Positions 46,448 through 60,100 of a stretch of DNA of 64,000 nucleotides are shown here, piece after piece. Below the pieces are notes generated by a model. It was not told the origin of the DNA, did not search any database, and saw only the letters and a list, made by a program, of their open reading frames with translations. Numbering within the stretch: position 1 is the stretch's first letter; each line of letters opens with the position of its first letter. Origin of the DNA: Desmodesmus armatus (taxonomy: Eukaryota; Chlorophyta; Chlorophyceae; Sphaeropleales; Scenedesmaceae); assembly GCA_007449985.2 (NCBI GenBank), contig VIIQ02000791.1, positions 58,981-122,980 of the forward strand, written 5' to 3'. Both the position numbers and the translations under genes were made by a program.

Positions 46448-48761
46448 GATGCAGCATCCGTCCCACAAGCGCAGCAGCCACACCCTCTTGCGACCTACCC
46501 AACTTCGCCTTGGTGCCAGAAGCAGTGACAGCCAATCCAGCAGCTGCTTCTCTTGGTGGCCACCTGGGCTGCAGTACCGTTACTGCCACTACTGTTACTG
46601 CCTTTACTGGTATTACACGGTGGAGGCGATGCCTGAACACCATGTAGGGAACCAACGAGGCTCATGGGGTATTACTGAGGTCCTGGCACAGTTATAGTGT
46701 GGCAGCAGCAGTTGCACCGCATGTCCCGCTCCGTCAGCACCCTGGCAGTGTGGGGGCACCAGCTGCTGTTGAGGGGCTGCAGAGTGTGGTGTGACCACCA
46801 TGACATGCAGGGGGCCTTTCATGTGGGGGTGTGCAGCAGCTCCCACCTATGTGCTGTGCCTTGAGCACAATTGGTATGCTGAGTTTGTGACCAATGGCAT
46901 TGTTTTGTTGGTTTGCTGGATCCATGTTTGGCTTGTGTTTGCTGGTCTTGCTGGTGGAGGTTTGTTGGTTCATTTTCCCCGGTATGGCGTGTTTGAGAAA
47001 GATTCAAGCTTTTGACCTCAACACTTGGGCCCTTGTCCAACAAGATCCTGGCAGTGTACTACACAGCGGCCGTACACATAGGGGCGCTGGATGGATCAAT
47101 GCATTGTACAACAATGTCACTCGCAGGTGGGAACATGTGAGCAGGTAACCAATAAGCCTCCTCCACCAACGTTCTGCAACAGAATTCATCTCAGACACAC
47201 ATACGTGTGAGCAACCTGAGCAAAGTGATCATGAGCGCTGAGGCACAAGTGGGAGGTGCTCCTCAACAAAAAAGCAAACACTGACACTGCCACAAGGCAC
47301 CAACATATCCCCTGCAGACACAAGCCTCATAGTATGATTCACCCCTTCTGCAGTCAGACGTGCCATCAGCGGCACTAAGGAAAATGGCTCAACGCTTCAC
47401 AAGCAACTGTTCACAGCAGCAACTGTCTCATCCCGTATACCAGCTGTAGCTGAAGTGCTCGGTACAGTGTAGCAGTAGTACTGCCCTGCGCACTACACTG
47501 CTTTCCGCTAAGAACCCGCACTGGGCCTGCCATTGCCTTCACCAACCAAATGCCATCACCTGTCACTACACATGATGCACGTGTTCGGAAAGCAGCAGGC
47601 AGGGGGGGGGGGGCAGTAGCAGTCCGCCTACCCCATGCCGTGAATGGCTGGAACAAGGTGCATGTCTTGAACAGCAGCAGTGATTCAGTCACTGCTGCTG
47701 TGCTGGGCAGAAACACAGAGCCTCACAGAACACACCACATTCGCACCAACAGCTGCAAAGGGTCCCATAACCAGAAGCGTCCAGCCTTAGGCTGGCAGCG
47801 GCCGGCTTACCCTATCAAAGGTGAACGGTGTTCATATGCATGCATGCAAGCCATGGCCGCCGTCGTGCATCGGATTGCCGGCGTGCAGCAGCAACAAACC
47901 ATACAGTTAGAGAGCACTGACCCAGTGCAGGCATGGCATTGCCAACGGCCAACTCAAGGCACAAAGGCCAGTTTCACACTTGCAATGAATCATGTCGCAC
48001 AGCACAAGTTTTTAAACACCAGCTGCAGATTTATAGCCAGGACGGCAGACCGCCCAGCATGTCACCCAGACTGCCTGGTAGTTCAAAGCAACATGCCATG
48101 GTGGCACTAGCAGCTCCCAGTTGTCAGCAACCAAGGGTTTTGATGAGGAGACAGCGGCACAACACTCAGGGGCCCTGCTCCTTGCAGTGGGAAGGGTTCT
48201 ATGCCGTAACAACTCAGTTGGCAGCGAATACTTGCCTAGTGTTCACATACACACAGCTTAGTGACACTAGAAGAGACACACACGATAACTATGCTCAGCC
48301 AGGTCATTTGTGGCCACAGCAGCCAGTAACATGTGTGACATGCAAAACCCTGCCATCCCAGTCGCTGGCACAAGCACCACCAGGTTGGCTTCCAACCCCT
48401 TGTCTTGCAGTGTGTGAGTTCATGTCAACTGGAGTTGTGCAGTGGAAGCCAAGGGGCACTGCCCCCGGGGTAGCTGCCCGGCAGCCTGGCAGGTTCACAA
48501 CACCACAACCAACAGCCAGCAAGGCAGTGCTACTGCACCAGCGGCGCTTGTCAGACCGCGCACCAGCCACTAGCCATCATGCAGCAGCAGCTGCAGTACA
48601 TGCCAGACAAAGGGGTGCAGCACGGCTGTCACTACGCAGGTGGCCATCAGATACAATTACAACCAGCTGAGGGCATACTGAGGGTTCGATTCACATGGCA
48701 GTGAGTCAGAAACACTACTGTGTACATAACCCTACCCAACCCCTTTGCCAATGGAATGACC
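46448..48761. other. RPB9-duplicate flank and unassigned sequence
   Basis: 46690-47050 is the copied RPB9 3' flank. From 47050 to 48650 there are overlapping ORFs with no family resemblance. TTACA at 48657-48661 is a plausible minus-strand TGTAA signal for the membrane-protein gene, about 100 bases past its stop. Confidence 0.45.
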
Positions 48762-51700
48762 TCAACAGTTGCTGTGCTGTTGTGCATATTTCTCTGTAGG
48801 GGTCCTGTGCATGCCATGTGCCCCAAACTCGCGACCCCACGCCTTGACAGCAGCAACCGTGTCAACATACCATTCCTTCAGGGCTGGAGCCAGGTTGACA
48901 AAACACCAACCCACAAAGACAAGGTTGATCACAAACACAAGCACCGTGATGGCTATGCGCAGCCCATTGGCTGTGGATTCTTCAATATCATACGCAAACA
49001 TGGCCAGCGCCCCCAGGGTGGTGGCTGCCAGGCACGAGGTTGAAACCAGGTGCATGCGGTGCAGTGTCACAAACTCATACGGTTTGAAGACATTCTGCAG
49101 TGCAGCACTCGCCCAGAAGACCAGCAGCAAGCTCAGCACAGAGTAGTAACGCTGCATGGGAAAAGTGAAGACAGAGATCAGGGTCAGCACGACAGTGCGG
49201 GCAGCCCAAACAGCCTCCCACCACATGCACTCAGGCCTGTAGGTGCGGTAGAGGAAGCCGAAGTGCTCCCTGAAGCTGTCGCTGTCAGCCTTGTCCCTGC
49301 AGAGGTACAGCCCCACACCCATGGCAACAGGGACGCCCACACACCAGAACAGCACCGAGGGCAGACCCAGGCCCATAGACCAGCCCAGGTGGTAGCCAGC
49401 AAAGCACTGCTGGTTGATTGCACTGGCCCAGTACCCCCACTTGTGGCTGAGAGGGGCTGTGGCACCCTCAGGGACCTCTTCAAATGCAGACAGCGGCTTG
49501 TCGATCCTCACACACGCAAAGAAGCTGAGCGACGCACGCGCCAAGACAGGGTAGGCATAGAACACCAGCACCAGCACGGTGACCGGCAGCTTGCGCCTCA
49601 AGAGGAACGGGCTGTGCACACTTGCACCCCCCCCCCCTTGACCTGCAAACTTTGGGTAGTGCCCAGCGCTCAACTGCCCACGACAGCCACTGCAGGACCA
49701 GCAGCAACACCAGTGCAAACAAGGGTGTGAGGAAGTACACCAGCTGGCGCTGTATGGCGATGGGCACCCTACCCTGAGGAATGAAGTTGTACAGCCAGCA
49801 GTCGAGAGAGAGGGCCTGACCTGCCCCCAAAGAGACCACAATGCCAATCGCCTGCAGCCACTGCTGCACATCAAACAGCGGCTAAGGCACCGACACACTG
49901 CCTATGATCACAAGGTACTGCAGGAACAGCACCAACACCTTGATGTAATCTGTGATAAAGATGTTGCGGCGGCCTCGGATATTTTCCTGCCATGTTGAGT
50001 GAATTGTGTAGTTCACGGCTAGCACAGTCGCAAAGCTGACCAACAGATACAGAAAAAGCTGCACGGCCGCCCGCATGCACCGGCCACACCGCATAGGACT
50101 GAGCATGCCATACGCTGGCAGCTTGCAAGCACCACACAAAGGCCCTTGGTAGCCGGGCTTGCACACATTGGCCTCATCCACATAGCTGCACGCTGTCTTG
50201 TACAAGGGGCACCTGTGCATTTGAATAGACGTAGGGGAGGACTTCCAATAGCCGGGCAGCGGCTCGACAATGCTTGCTCCTGGGCACACAGCGTTAGCTG
50301 GGCACTTTGTGCAGCTGCTGTTTGCAAACCCGTAAGTATGGGACGGACAACATATACACACATCATGTTGCAACAATTCTCCATTGCCGCAAGGAGTCCT
50401 GCTCAGATAGACACTACTGTTGCACTTTGTCAGTCCGCCACGGGATGGGAGCGTGATGTTGGAGGTATCAAAGGCAACAATCGCACTGCCCACAAAGTTA
50501 CCAGACACAGCATTGTTGGCAAACATCACTGTGTTGTCTGCCTGGAACGATGCATTGCCCATGACCATCACAGCCCCACCAGAGCCACGTTTGGCGATGT
50601 TGCCCACAACTTTGGAGCCCTCAGTCAAATTGACAACAGACTGTGCAACAATTGCCAATCCACCACCAGCAGAAAACTCGCTGGTATTGTTGGCAATGGT
50701 ACTGTTGCTGATGACAACACTAGCATTGGAGGTGCCCCGGCCAACACTTGCTGCATCACCATCCAAACGACCCGTGCCCACAAACTGAAGTCCTTCAGCA
50801 GACAAGCCAACAGCAATGCCTCCGCCTACACCCTGTGTACAGGTGTTGTTGCTGATGCTGCAGTCACCATGTATGTCCAAAGTCACACCCCCAGAAACAT
50901 CCAGTCCCCCACCAGAGCCGTTCTTGGCTCGGTTGCCAGAGATGCGACTACCATTGGCAAGTGTCAAAGATGCATTGCCAACTGCAGATATCCCCCCCCC
51001 GCCCTGCGTGCAGTGTTTTTGGAGACTGTGCTGCTGTTGATAATCACCTGGGTGTTCTCCGCTGCAGACACACCGCCCCCATACTCGGCATTGTTGCCGG
51101 TCACGTTGCTGCCATTAGCGATGGTCAAACGTGCTGTGTGTGACAGAACCAGCCCTCCGCCATTTTCCGCCCATGCCGTGTTTCCAAGCACACTGCTGCC
51201 ACCAGTGAGCAAAACGCTTGCTTTCCCAACCACCTGGATCCCTCCACCCCATTGTGCTGTGTTCCCGCTGATGTTGCTGCCACCCTCCACCACAAGGCGG
51301 GCATTTCCCGCAACATACACCCCTCCACCCCCGTCACTCGCATTGTTGCCCTGCACTAAGCTGCCAGCCATGATGAAGGCAGTGGCATAGCCGTCCAGGT
51401 GCAGCCCACCACCCAATCCACTGACCACATTGTCAGCGACCCTGCTAGCGTGCAACAATAAGCTTGCGCGGTCATGACTCATTGGCAAGGGGCCTGACCA
51501 GGTTCTTTGCGAATGTGCTTCCATAAACCTCAACCCTGCTGTCCTGCTTCACATACAAAATTATGTGCAACTCAGGCATGGCTGGCACCCCAACCACACT
51601 GCTGCCGCGCAGCACGACAGTCCCACTGCAGATGGTGATCAAACAGCCAGTTTCTTCAGGCTGGTCGGGACTGCAGCTGGCTGCCACACTTGGACCCCGG

Positions 51701-51896
51701 TAAACTGGCGCTTGTATTTACCCAAGTATGTCGGGTGAAGGGCAACAGTGGCTGTGGTGGTGCCAGTGCAGGCCATTTCCACGCGCTGCAGCCGGCCCTT
51801 GTCACCTGAAATGTTGAGCCTGCAGGATGCTGCCTGCTGCCCCCCAGGTTGCTCCAGTGCGCTGGTAACGGCAAGCTGTATGCTGAGACACAGCAT
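48762..51896 (-). pseudogene. Beta-helix / Cys-rich / polytopic membrane protein gene, interrupted
   Basis: An apparently intronless reading runs from a signal-peptide-like start (MLCLSIQLAVTSALEQ) through many right-handed beta-helix repeats of the type GGSNISGNTAQWGGGIQV, NGSNVTGNNAEYGGGV and GSKVVGNIAKRGSGGAVMV. A Cys-rich block follows (CICCPSHTYGFANSSCTKCP, then CKPGYQGPLCGACKLPAYG and CGRC). The C-terminal half has about nine hydrophobic segments (LFLYLLVSFATVLAVNY, LVLFLQYLVIIGSV, FALVLLLVLQWLSW, VTVLVLVFYAYPVL, AITVLVFVINLVFVGW). This layout resembles large surface or channel-like proteins expanded in green algae; the function is unknown. Breaks: frame changes near 51680 and 51485, an indel in the C-run 50992-51000, an in-frame stop at 49882-49884 (TAG where PLFDVQQW continues) and an indel in the C-run 49627-49637. 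Five breaks, two of them in homopolymers, leave pseudogene and poor assembly both possible. Confidence 0.7.
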
Positions 51897-51956
51897 GAAC
51901 AGCCGTGAGAGGACAGTCCTACTGCAGTTGCAGTGCCAAGTCACCCTGCAGGTCAC

Positions 51957-54129
51957 AGGAGGCCAGGGTCAATTGGCAGCCAGCAATGGTAATCTTTCGC
52001 CTTGCGGCATATGTCAAAGATATTATCCTTACTGAATCCTCAAGGTAAGTATCTGGGAGTCGCCATCGGTCCGCGGATGGCGGAAGAGGCAGCACCAGTA
52101 CCGCTCGGTCACAGTCCACCTGGTCCACAACAGCGATGGGCTGTCTTCAGCTAGGAATGGATAACATGCAAGTGTAATGTTCGTTTCGAGGCCACCGCTC
52201 GTGCCCTATCCCCTACATCTGCTTGCCGGAAGGTTTCGCAACAGTGTCGATGGAACAGTACTGTGTAGTTGCACGATCACATCACACGTTGGTGCATTCG
52301 CGTCCAGTAGTTGAGTTGGAGGCTTATACATCAGCATTGAGGCAGCTGCTGCCCAGCAGCAGCTCCTAAGCTCAGAGCCTAGGGTTCTGCGTGAAGGGTA
52401 AATTGTGTGAGCCAGGGCTTTGACCTGGAGCCAACCTGGAGGTTCGAGAAATGTATGCTAAGCTTCACCAGCATCGCAGCAGGCGAGCCTGCTCACCCAC
52501 AGCCGCTGTGGCAGCAAATTACACCCACTGGGCCAGACTGACCAGCGGGGGTACAGCCCCCTTGTGCAGGAACACTCCTGGAGGGGAGGTGGATCCGCGA
52601 CATTCTTCCTCAGCCCCCTACCACCGGCAAGGGGTAAAACTTTGATAGAGATGTTGATGTGCGCTGACTGTGTGCAATTTTGAATTTTTGTTTGGTGCGC
52701 TCGAGATGGGTTCTGGAATGATTGCACCACCCCTTGCTGCCAATTCAAAGCCACATGCCTTACATTACATTCCAGCCTTGCACACAGAGTACAATACAGC
52801 ACCAGCAATAGCTGTTGCATGCCAACCCCCAGAGAAAAGAAAAAGGACCAGGGCCAAAAGGTGAACCAATAGGGTTGCAGATGCTGCCCAAAAACCATGG
52901 TGCAGGCTCACGAACATGCGCGCACCACCACCACCACAGCAGCAGCAGCAGCAGCAAGCTGACAGCCGTCCCGTGCTTGCCAGGAAAATTGCACGGGCCG
53001 TCGTAACAGCAAAAGCAGTAGCTGCTTCCCACCCCCACAGGCTGCAGGAGCAGCAGCAACATCAGAAGCAAAACCGCTTAACTGCTGCTGCCACCGTTGC
53101 GGGTAGCAGCTGCTGCTCGCCAGCAAGTGATCCGCCCCAAATCCTTTCACCGCCCCAGCTTGCACAAAGCAGCAACGCCCCGATGCCCGAAATTCCTCAC
53201 CTGCATGCCCCTGTACCCCAAAAACACCACCTCTGGCTCAGCGGCAGTGCGTGCCCCTCACCACCTGCACCCCTGCTGTGCCAAACAGACCCCACAACAG
53301 ACATATGACGCAGACGTGAAACCCATGCATGCTCCAGCATGCACGATCGAGCCAAAGACTGGTACAGAGGCAATGCCGGGCAATCACTGAACCTGACGAC
53401 CACCAAGGCATATGACAGACCCAACAGCCAGCAGCCCCAGCCAAGTCGCTGATCCTTTGCGAACGGCACATGCAGTAGAGGTCTCCCCAAACCCCGACCC
53501 CAAAAACACGCACACCTGCACAAACCGCAGCTCGCACTGGTGACAGCCAGCCAGCCAGCCAGCCAGCTGGCACACTTGGTTCTGGAAGCTCAACTGGACA
53601 CATCTACAGTTGAAATTGAGCCAAGACAGCACTCTCATGCCCGTGTGCTGCAGTGCTGCACCAAATAGCTGTGTGCAGTGTGCAGAGGCAACCAGTGCTG
53701 CTCACCGTCAGCCCGCTGAAGCACCAGCAGGACAGAGATATGGACAAAGCAGCACTCATCAGAGGGGGCACACCAGCTGACACTATCTATACAGATGCAG
53801 GACGCTTCTGCTGCCGCCACCTCAACAGCCAAACAACCGCCGACAATGTCACTGCTGCCAGCGCCCTTGCTGCCCTTGCCGCCAGCTCGCAAAAAACACG
53901 TACACAGCCGCGCTAACAGCAAAACTCCGAGCCCAGCCCCCCTTTTGCAGCCGCCGCTAGTACTGCTGCCACTGCTGCCGCCGTCACTGCTGCCGCTGCC
54001 ATCGCTGTGCTCACAAGACCAGGTGCACAGCCACAACCGACAGTGACATAAGCCCCTGCACCCGCCTTGCAGCCACTGCTGCAACTGCTGCCGTTGCCAT
54101 TGCTGCCGCTGCCGCCGCCGCCGCTGTGC
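51957..54129. other. Intergenic; low complexity and copies of the SNF4 terminal exon
   Basis: Contains CAG and CTG runs, an AGCC microsatellite (about 53548-53571), and at 53990-54062 a decayed copy of the terminal exon end of the SNF4-type gene (listed separately). The frame at 52128-51919 reads IAGCQLTLASCDLQGDL and may belong to the N-terminus of the beta-helix gene, but another frame break would be needed. Confidence 0.4.
53990..54062 (-). repeat. Decayed copy of the SNF4-type terminal exon end
   Basis: CTGTGCTCACAAGACCAGGT plus GCACAGCCACAACCGACAGTGACATAAGCCCCTGCACCCGCC repeats 54123-54187 (CTGTGCTCACAAGAACAGAT and on), which encodes the C-terminal [11 protein letters not shown] and stop. 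A third, weaker copy (CACGTACACAGCCGCGCTAACAGC) is near 53897. Confidence 0.75.
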
Positions 54130-57100
54130 TCACAAGAACAGATACACAGCAACATCTGACAGTGACACCAGCCCCTGCACCCGCCGTGAGGCCCTGTCAA
54201 TCACCACCAGCCGCCGCACCCCGGGACCTGCCAGTCGCTCCACCACTATTCGCAGGGGATCGTCCTGATATGCTACTGCCACACGGCCGTTGGCCATGCT
54301 GCCTGCTGCTGCTGCCGCTGCGCTGTAGCCGCCGCCTGGGGCCCCTCCCCGCAGCTGGCTGTCAGCGAGGTGGGGGTTGGTTGCAACTGCTGCATACGTG
54401 GACGGGGGCAGGAAGCAGAGGGGGGCATGACAAGGGCAAGGCAGAGGGCATTAGTGTGGGTCGACAGTGGAAGGCAACAGGCAAAACATTTGTGCTGTGT
54501 TCAACGATCCCCTTTCGCCCACTGCACCCTCAGCGACTCCCCCCTTGGCCAAAAGGCAAGCACCCCCCCCCCTTTTGAACCTTTTTCAACCACCCCATTA
54601 GTCAACTCTTGGTCTCACCTGCTGGGTTGAAGTCAGGTGGCAGCAGTTGGCCTGCGCTGCCTGCTGCTGCAGCCTGCTGCCACGCTGTGGGGTTGGGGTT
54701 GGAGAGCGACAGCGCCTGGCCAACCTGGGGGGACATAACACATACAGCAACAACACAAGCACAGCAGAAGCGGGCTGATCAGGCCAAGCTGGGCTTCAAT
54801 GACACTGTGGTGACCACAGCAACGCCCCACAACACACGCTGACGATGACAGCCCACAGCTAGACAGCAACCCAACCTACCAGCTTGGTGCTGATCAACCC
54901 AGTGTCTGTGCTGCTTTGCCTGAATCATGCTGATCAACGTGCATTTGCAACATGCACAACACTTGCGTGCCTACACAGCTTGACATGCCCCCCCCCCCCC
55001 AACACACATAATTTTTTTTGGGTTTTACCAAACACACATAATTTAGCCATCCCACCCACCGTCACGTCCTCCCACTGCAGTCTGCTGTATGCGTTGCCCT
55101 TGCACAGCTTGGTGATGTCGCTGCGGGCATATATGTCCAGCAGCTGACCTTGATCATTGACAACAGGCAGCGCAGACACCTGACAGCAGCAGGAACACGA
55201 CACACAGCACGCCACAGCACACACAAATGGTCATCAGAGGTGTAGACAGCACAGCACATGCACCCCCGGGGGGGGGGGGGTGGGGGGGGGGGCAGTATGC
55301 ATGTCCAGCAGCTGACCCTGGTCATTCACAACAGGCAGGGCAGACACCTGCCAGCAGCAGCAGGAACAGCAGGGACATGACACAGAGCACGCCAAGGCAC
55401 ACGATGGAGGTCAGCCAAAGCTTGGACAGTACAGAAAATTCACTGTGATACAGTGCATTCACTGTGAGGACGTAATCCCGCAAGCATCCAGATAACAAAA
55501 GCTAAAAGCACAGCCGAATGATATCTTGACATATGCGTACACACCATGATCAGGCTTGTGGAGGGGGATTTGGGTGGGTTGGAGGCAGGGCGGGAGGGAT
55601 GGGGAGGGGAGGTTGTGTGCTCCTCACCTTCTTTGATAGATGACGACCGCACAACATCCCCTCTTCATACCTCCCTCCCTGCCCCTCCCTCCCTCCCCTC
55701 CACAAGCACCCCCTAAAAAATGTCCACTCACCCTGCCTCCAAGAGCATGCCCAGGGCCGTTGTCACAGCATGCGCAGGAAACAAGCTCCATTGAGTAATA
55801 TCAGGCCATACAGTTAGGGGCTTTTGTGACCATGTGCGCTAGGATGCATTGTGCACAAGTAGTGCCCCTTCCCACCCCTTCCATACGCCTGCCCCCCTTC
55901 CCCCTCAAAGTCCACTCACCCCTGCCTCCAGCAGCATTCCAAGGGCTGTTGTCAGCGGCATACTTGGTGTGACTGCATGCACCGGTGACACGGTGCGCCC
56001 CACAATACCACCATCACCACCGCCGCCGCCATCGCTGCCGTCCCCTCCAGTACTGCTGCTGCGCCCCTTACTGACAACACCCCCATTCACACCCCCAGCC
56101 GCCGCCAGCTGCTGCTGCTGCTGGCCGCCGCCAGGGTTTAGCCCCAGCGTCGGGTTAAACCCTGGCCCGGGGAGGAACTGCTGCTCGGGGGCCCAGGTCC
56201 CAATCGGCAACTGACTCAGGGGTAGTGCCAGGAGGGGTAGGCTGGCTAGGCTGGCCCTGAAGTGCCGCATAAGGCAGTTGAGTACCCCGGATAGTGTGGC
56301 GATGTGCAGGACACTGGGTAGGGGTGAGCCCGGGCTGTCCCCAGGGTCTGCTGTGATTATTGGTGCCATGCTGCACTTGTGCTCGAAGAGGGTGCGCACC
56401 ACGGTGGCCAGCTTGTCTGCTGTGCGGACGTATACCAGGGGCTTGGGGGGCCGCCCCTCTAGGGTACACTCCTCACGCATCGCACGGATCTGGACGGGAG
56501 GGAAGGGGCCGGGGGGGGGGGGATATAGCAAAACAGGTCAGGTTGAGGGGTGTGCAATGGAGCTGGGGTTCATAAACGATCTGGGGGTTGTGTAAAATGG
56601 TGGTGGGCTGCGTGCATAGAATTTCCATTGGAGGGTGCACATCAGGGAGCCCCTCCAGGTTACACTCCTCACGCATCGCACGAATCCAAATGGGAGGAGG
56701 GATGGGGCGTCGGGGGTGTACATGCGCAGAGGCAGGGAGGGTCAGGCGAAAACGGTCAGGTTGTGGGGTGGGGGTGGGATATGGTAATTGAACAAAATGC
56801 CCCCCCCTCAGCACAAACAATATCATCTGCAGCCTTCATACTGTGTTGCATTTTGCATTTGTTGGTGCTGAAGCAAACCCCGCAATGCAGTGCATGCTCC
56901 TGAAAGAACACCCCCCCCCGCCACCCCCTCACCGTGTGTGCATCCATCTCTGCCTCGCTGAGTGGGTTGTTGCCGCTGCTGACCGCATGCTTCAGCCGCC
57001 TGAGCATGTGGATGAAGTCACTCGCACTGATCACACCAATAACACCGCCACACTGGCTGTCATACAGCGGCGCAGATGCAATGCCCTGAGATACAGAGAG

Positions 57101-60100
57101 AAGGCGGGGGGGGGGGGGGGGGGCAAAAACAGCGGGAAGTGGGGCAGGACAGCGGCAAGAGCAGCATCCATGAGACATCTGAGTAGTGTGCGCGCGGGGG
57201 GGGAGGGGTTGCTACATGTAAATAGACACGTGGTGGCCGCGGCGGATGTTTATTGTCCCAAGCCACGCTGCAGTGGGCCAAAGCTGCAATGTCTAAAGAG
57301 TTGCTGCATTCAAAGGGCCCTGCGGCAAGTCTGTCAGGCTCTCAACCACCACATCGTGATCGAAAGCTCTGACAGACATGCTGCGAGGCCTTCGGCTTGC
57401 AACAGCCACACCACACAGCCACTTGCCACCCTTGCTACTTGGTGTGTGTGCAAATGTTATGTGGTGTTTGTTGGTCGACTTGCATGCACTCTTCATGTCA
57501 CCACACCCGCATACATGTAACGGTGCCTCTCCCCACACCCATGAATCACTCTGTGTGTGCCGCACACCCACACATTCCTGCGGTGCCTGCCACACAAGGC
57601 AGGTCCACACCCAGCAGCACCCAATCCCCCCCCCCCCCGGGCTACTGTTCACACCACAGCACCAACAGAATTGCACACTGGTGCCTTCAAAACAGCACAG
57701 CTTTTCTGATTGGCAGCCCCCCCCCTTCCCCAAAACACACGCAGATTGCAAAGGGTGAACAAAGGTGGGGGTGGGAAAAGTGCGGCGACGCAGAGCCGCG
57801 CCGCGGCGCGTGCTGCATCGGCGTGCCGCAGGCACGCCGATGCCCCCCTCATCAATTCACCCCGATGCGGTGTGCTGCTGCTGGGGGCTGGTCAAACTGT
57901 ACCGCCTGCCCGTGCATGCTGTGGTGGCGCCGAGGCGAAGCCGAGGCGCCACCAACGGGTGCATATGTATGTGAGAATCGCAGCATGCTGGGTTGGGCGG
58001 GATGATGCGCGGTGTGCGATGGAGGAAAAATCACTTTCGGTCTAAGGGCGGGAAAATGTCGTACATGCAGAACGCAATTCAGTGATATATCCACAATACC
58101 AGCAAGGCCAGCGGCTTCGCTTGCTGAACATCGGACGTCGACAGTTACAGCAACCGCTCGGTCAACGCTACATGCTCCGGCTGACTGTGTCGTGTCGGAA
58201 CTGGTGTGGTATTTGTCTAGACTTCCCACATCGGCAAACACAACTTCGTTGTACAGTTGTTGCATATATTACTGTCAGCATTCGCATGGTGCGCACACGA
58301 GCTGCCTGTGCCGGTTCAGAGTCGGATGGCACCTCCGACACGGGTGGCAGCCAGGCAGAGGCCGGGCAGTCTGATTCTGTATACAGCGACCCCAATGTTG
58401 ACGAAGCTGAGCTCAAAGCCGAGCAGAATCGCGGTATCAGAGGGCGTCCTCGCAAGGTGTGTTGGGCTGCTTGCAGTGTTCCGCATGGCCTGCTCCGATA
58501 CGGACCAAGCATCTAAGCGATGCGATTGACTGTGCAGGCTGCTGGCAGACCATTTGCCAAGCCGCGCAAGCAACAGGCTGCAAAGAAGAAGAAGCAACAG
58601 GCAACAGCAGCACAGCGCAAACAACGTGCTGCCCCACGCACGCGTCAACAGAAGCGCAGGTGTGTTATCTACAACCCATGTACACGTTGTTTGTCACCAG
58701 TATACGTGCACTGGCCAAACGGAACCGCATCTCAGCCACTACTGTGCTGCCTAGCAGCAGGTGCTCAGCAGCACAGCCTGAACGGTTTGGTGCAGCACCC
58801 ATGATATGCTCTGCTGCATCTGGTACACTGACTGATTCCACGCACTGCTGCATGCACTGTTGCTGTGCAGGTCTGCAGGTGCGGAGTTCCTCAAAGCAGA
58901 GCTGCGGCGACAGCACCGTCCGCCAGACCGTGATGCACCACCTTCAGACAGTGAGGACAGCGATGTGTGCAGAGGCAAGGACCGTGTGCTGACTTGCAGC
59001 GTCACCATTGTGGTGCCAGGGGGCGACATCCCCTGGGAAGTGTATGATGCTGCAGCGTCCTTTGTGCGTGAGCGGTGCAAGGCTGGGTGTATGTGCACTG
59101 AGCGCGGCGATGCGTTCAAGCACCTGCATGTGCAGGGTGTGCTGAAAAAGCGCAGCAGCAGCAGCGTCAAAATCAAGCATGAGCTGATGGCTTGGCTGGC
59201 AGAGCATGTGGCTGGCTATGCTGACCTGCACTGCAGTGTGTGCATGAAGAAGGCCGCCAACAAGGGGCTGCACACATGGGAGGGTTTGATAGGGTATGCA
59301 CGCAAGTGCAAGGGCCGGCAGGAGTATCGAGAGATGCTGCACAATGTCACGCCGCTTGAGTTGGAAGAGGGAGAGCACTTGATGCGGCTGCATGGCTCTG
59401 CCCTCAAGCACAGGGTGGCTCTCACACAGCACAACATCATGGAGCGTGCTGTTACATATCGTGAGTTTGAGCTGCGTGCTAGGCTGAAGGTGTCCCTGGC
59501 AGCTATCGGCTATGCCATGATCGCTTCTGGCCAGTACTACTTTGATGCTGGCTGGGCGGTGCCATACATGGGGCAGGGCATGGACAGCACACGCTCAGAG
59601 GTGGTGTGGTTGTCTGCATGCATGCCTTTCAATGTGACACCAGCGGGTGTGGCAGCTGTGTTGTTCAAGGATGGTGCTGTTGCAGCATCCAGGCTGTCGT
59701 TTGCGGGTGTGCCTTCTGCTGAGGTTGATCGTGATGATGAGGTGCTGCTGCAGCTTGTTGATGATGCGCGTGAACGTGGTGTCACTGTTGGGTCGTTAGT
59801 GGACAACAGGCCTGCTGTGCGCGAGTTGGCGTATGAGCGCAACACGCAGATCCGTCGTCCCTGGCGTCCCGTTCAGCAGACTGAGCCTGCTGCTGATTTG
59901 CAGGTGATGACTGATGCTGCTGCGCGCGAGCTGCGTGCAGGTGAGCAGCTGCGCTGGCATGGTGATCTCCTGCACCATGACCAGCACCTGTCTTGTGGTC
60001 TGGATAGTGATTCCGATGACGCGTGACTGGTCGGCGGTTGCTAGGATTTGACTTGGTGACAGTTGGGCGCTGGTGGTTGTGCATGACGCCAGTGTGTGGG

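Noticed and set aside
47550..48670. Two overlapping plus-strand ORFs of 186 and 245 codons
   Set aside because: No family resemblance, overlapping frames and no splice-consistent extension; not enough to call a gene.
50146..51390. 414-codon plus-strand ORF
   Set aside because: Antisense shadow of the beta-helix gene; reads as Thr/Pro-rich low complexity.
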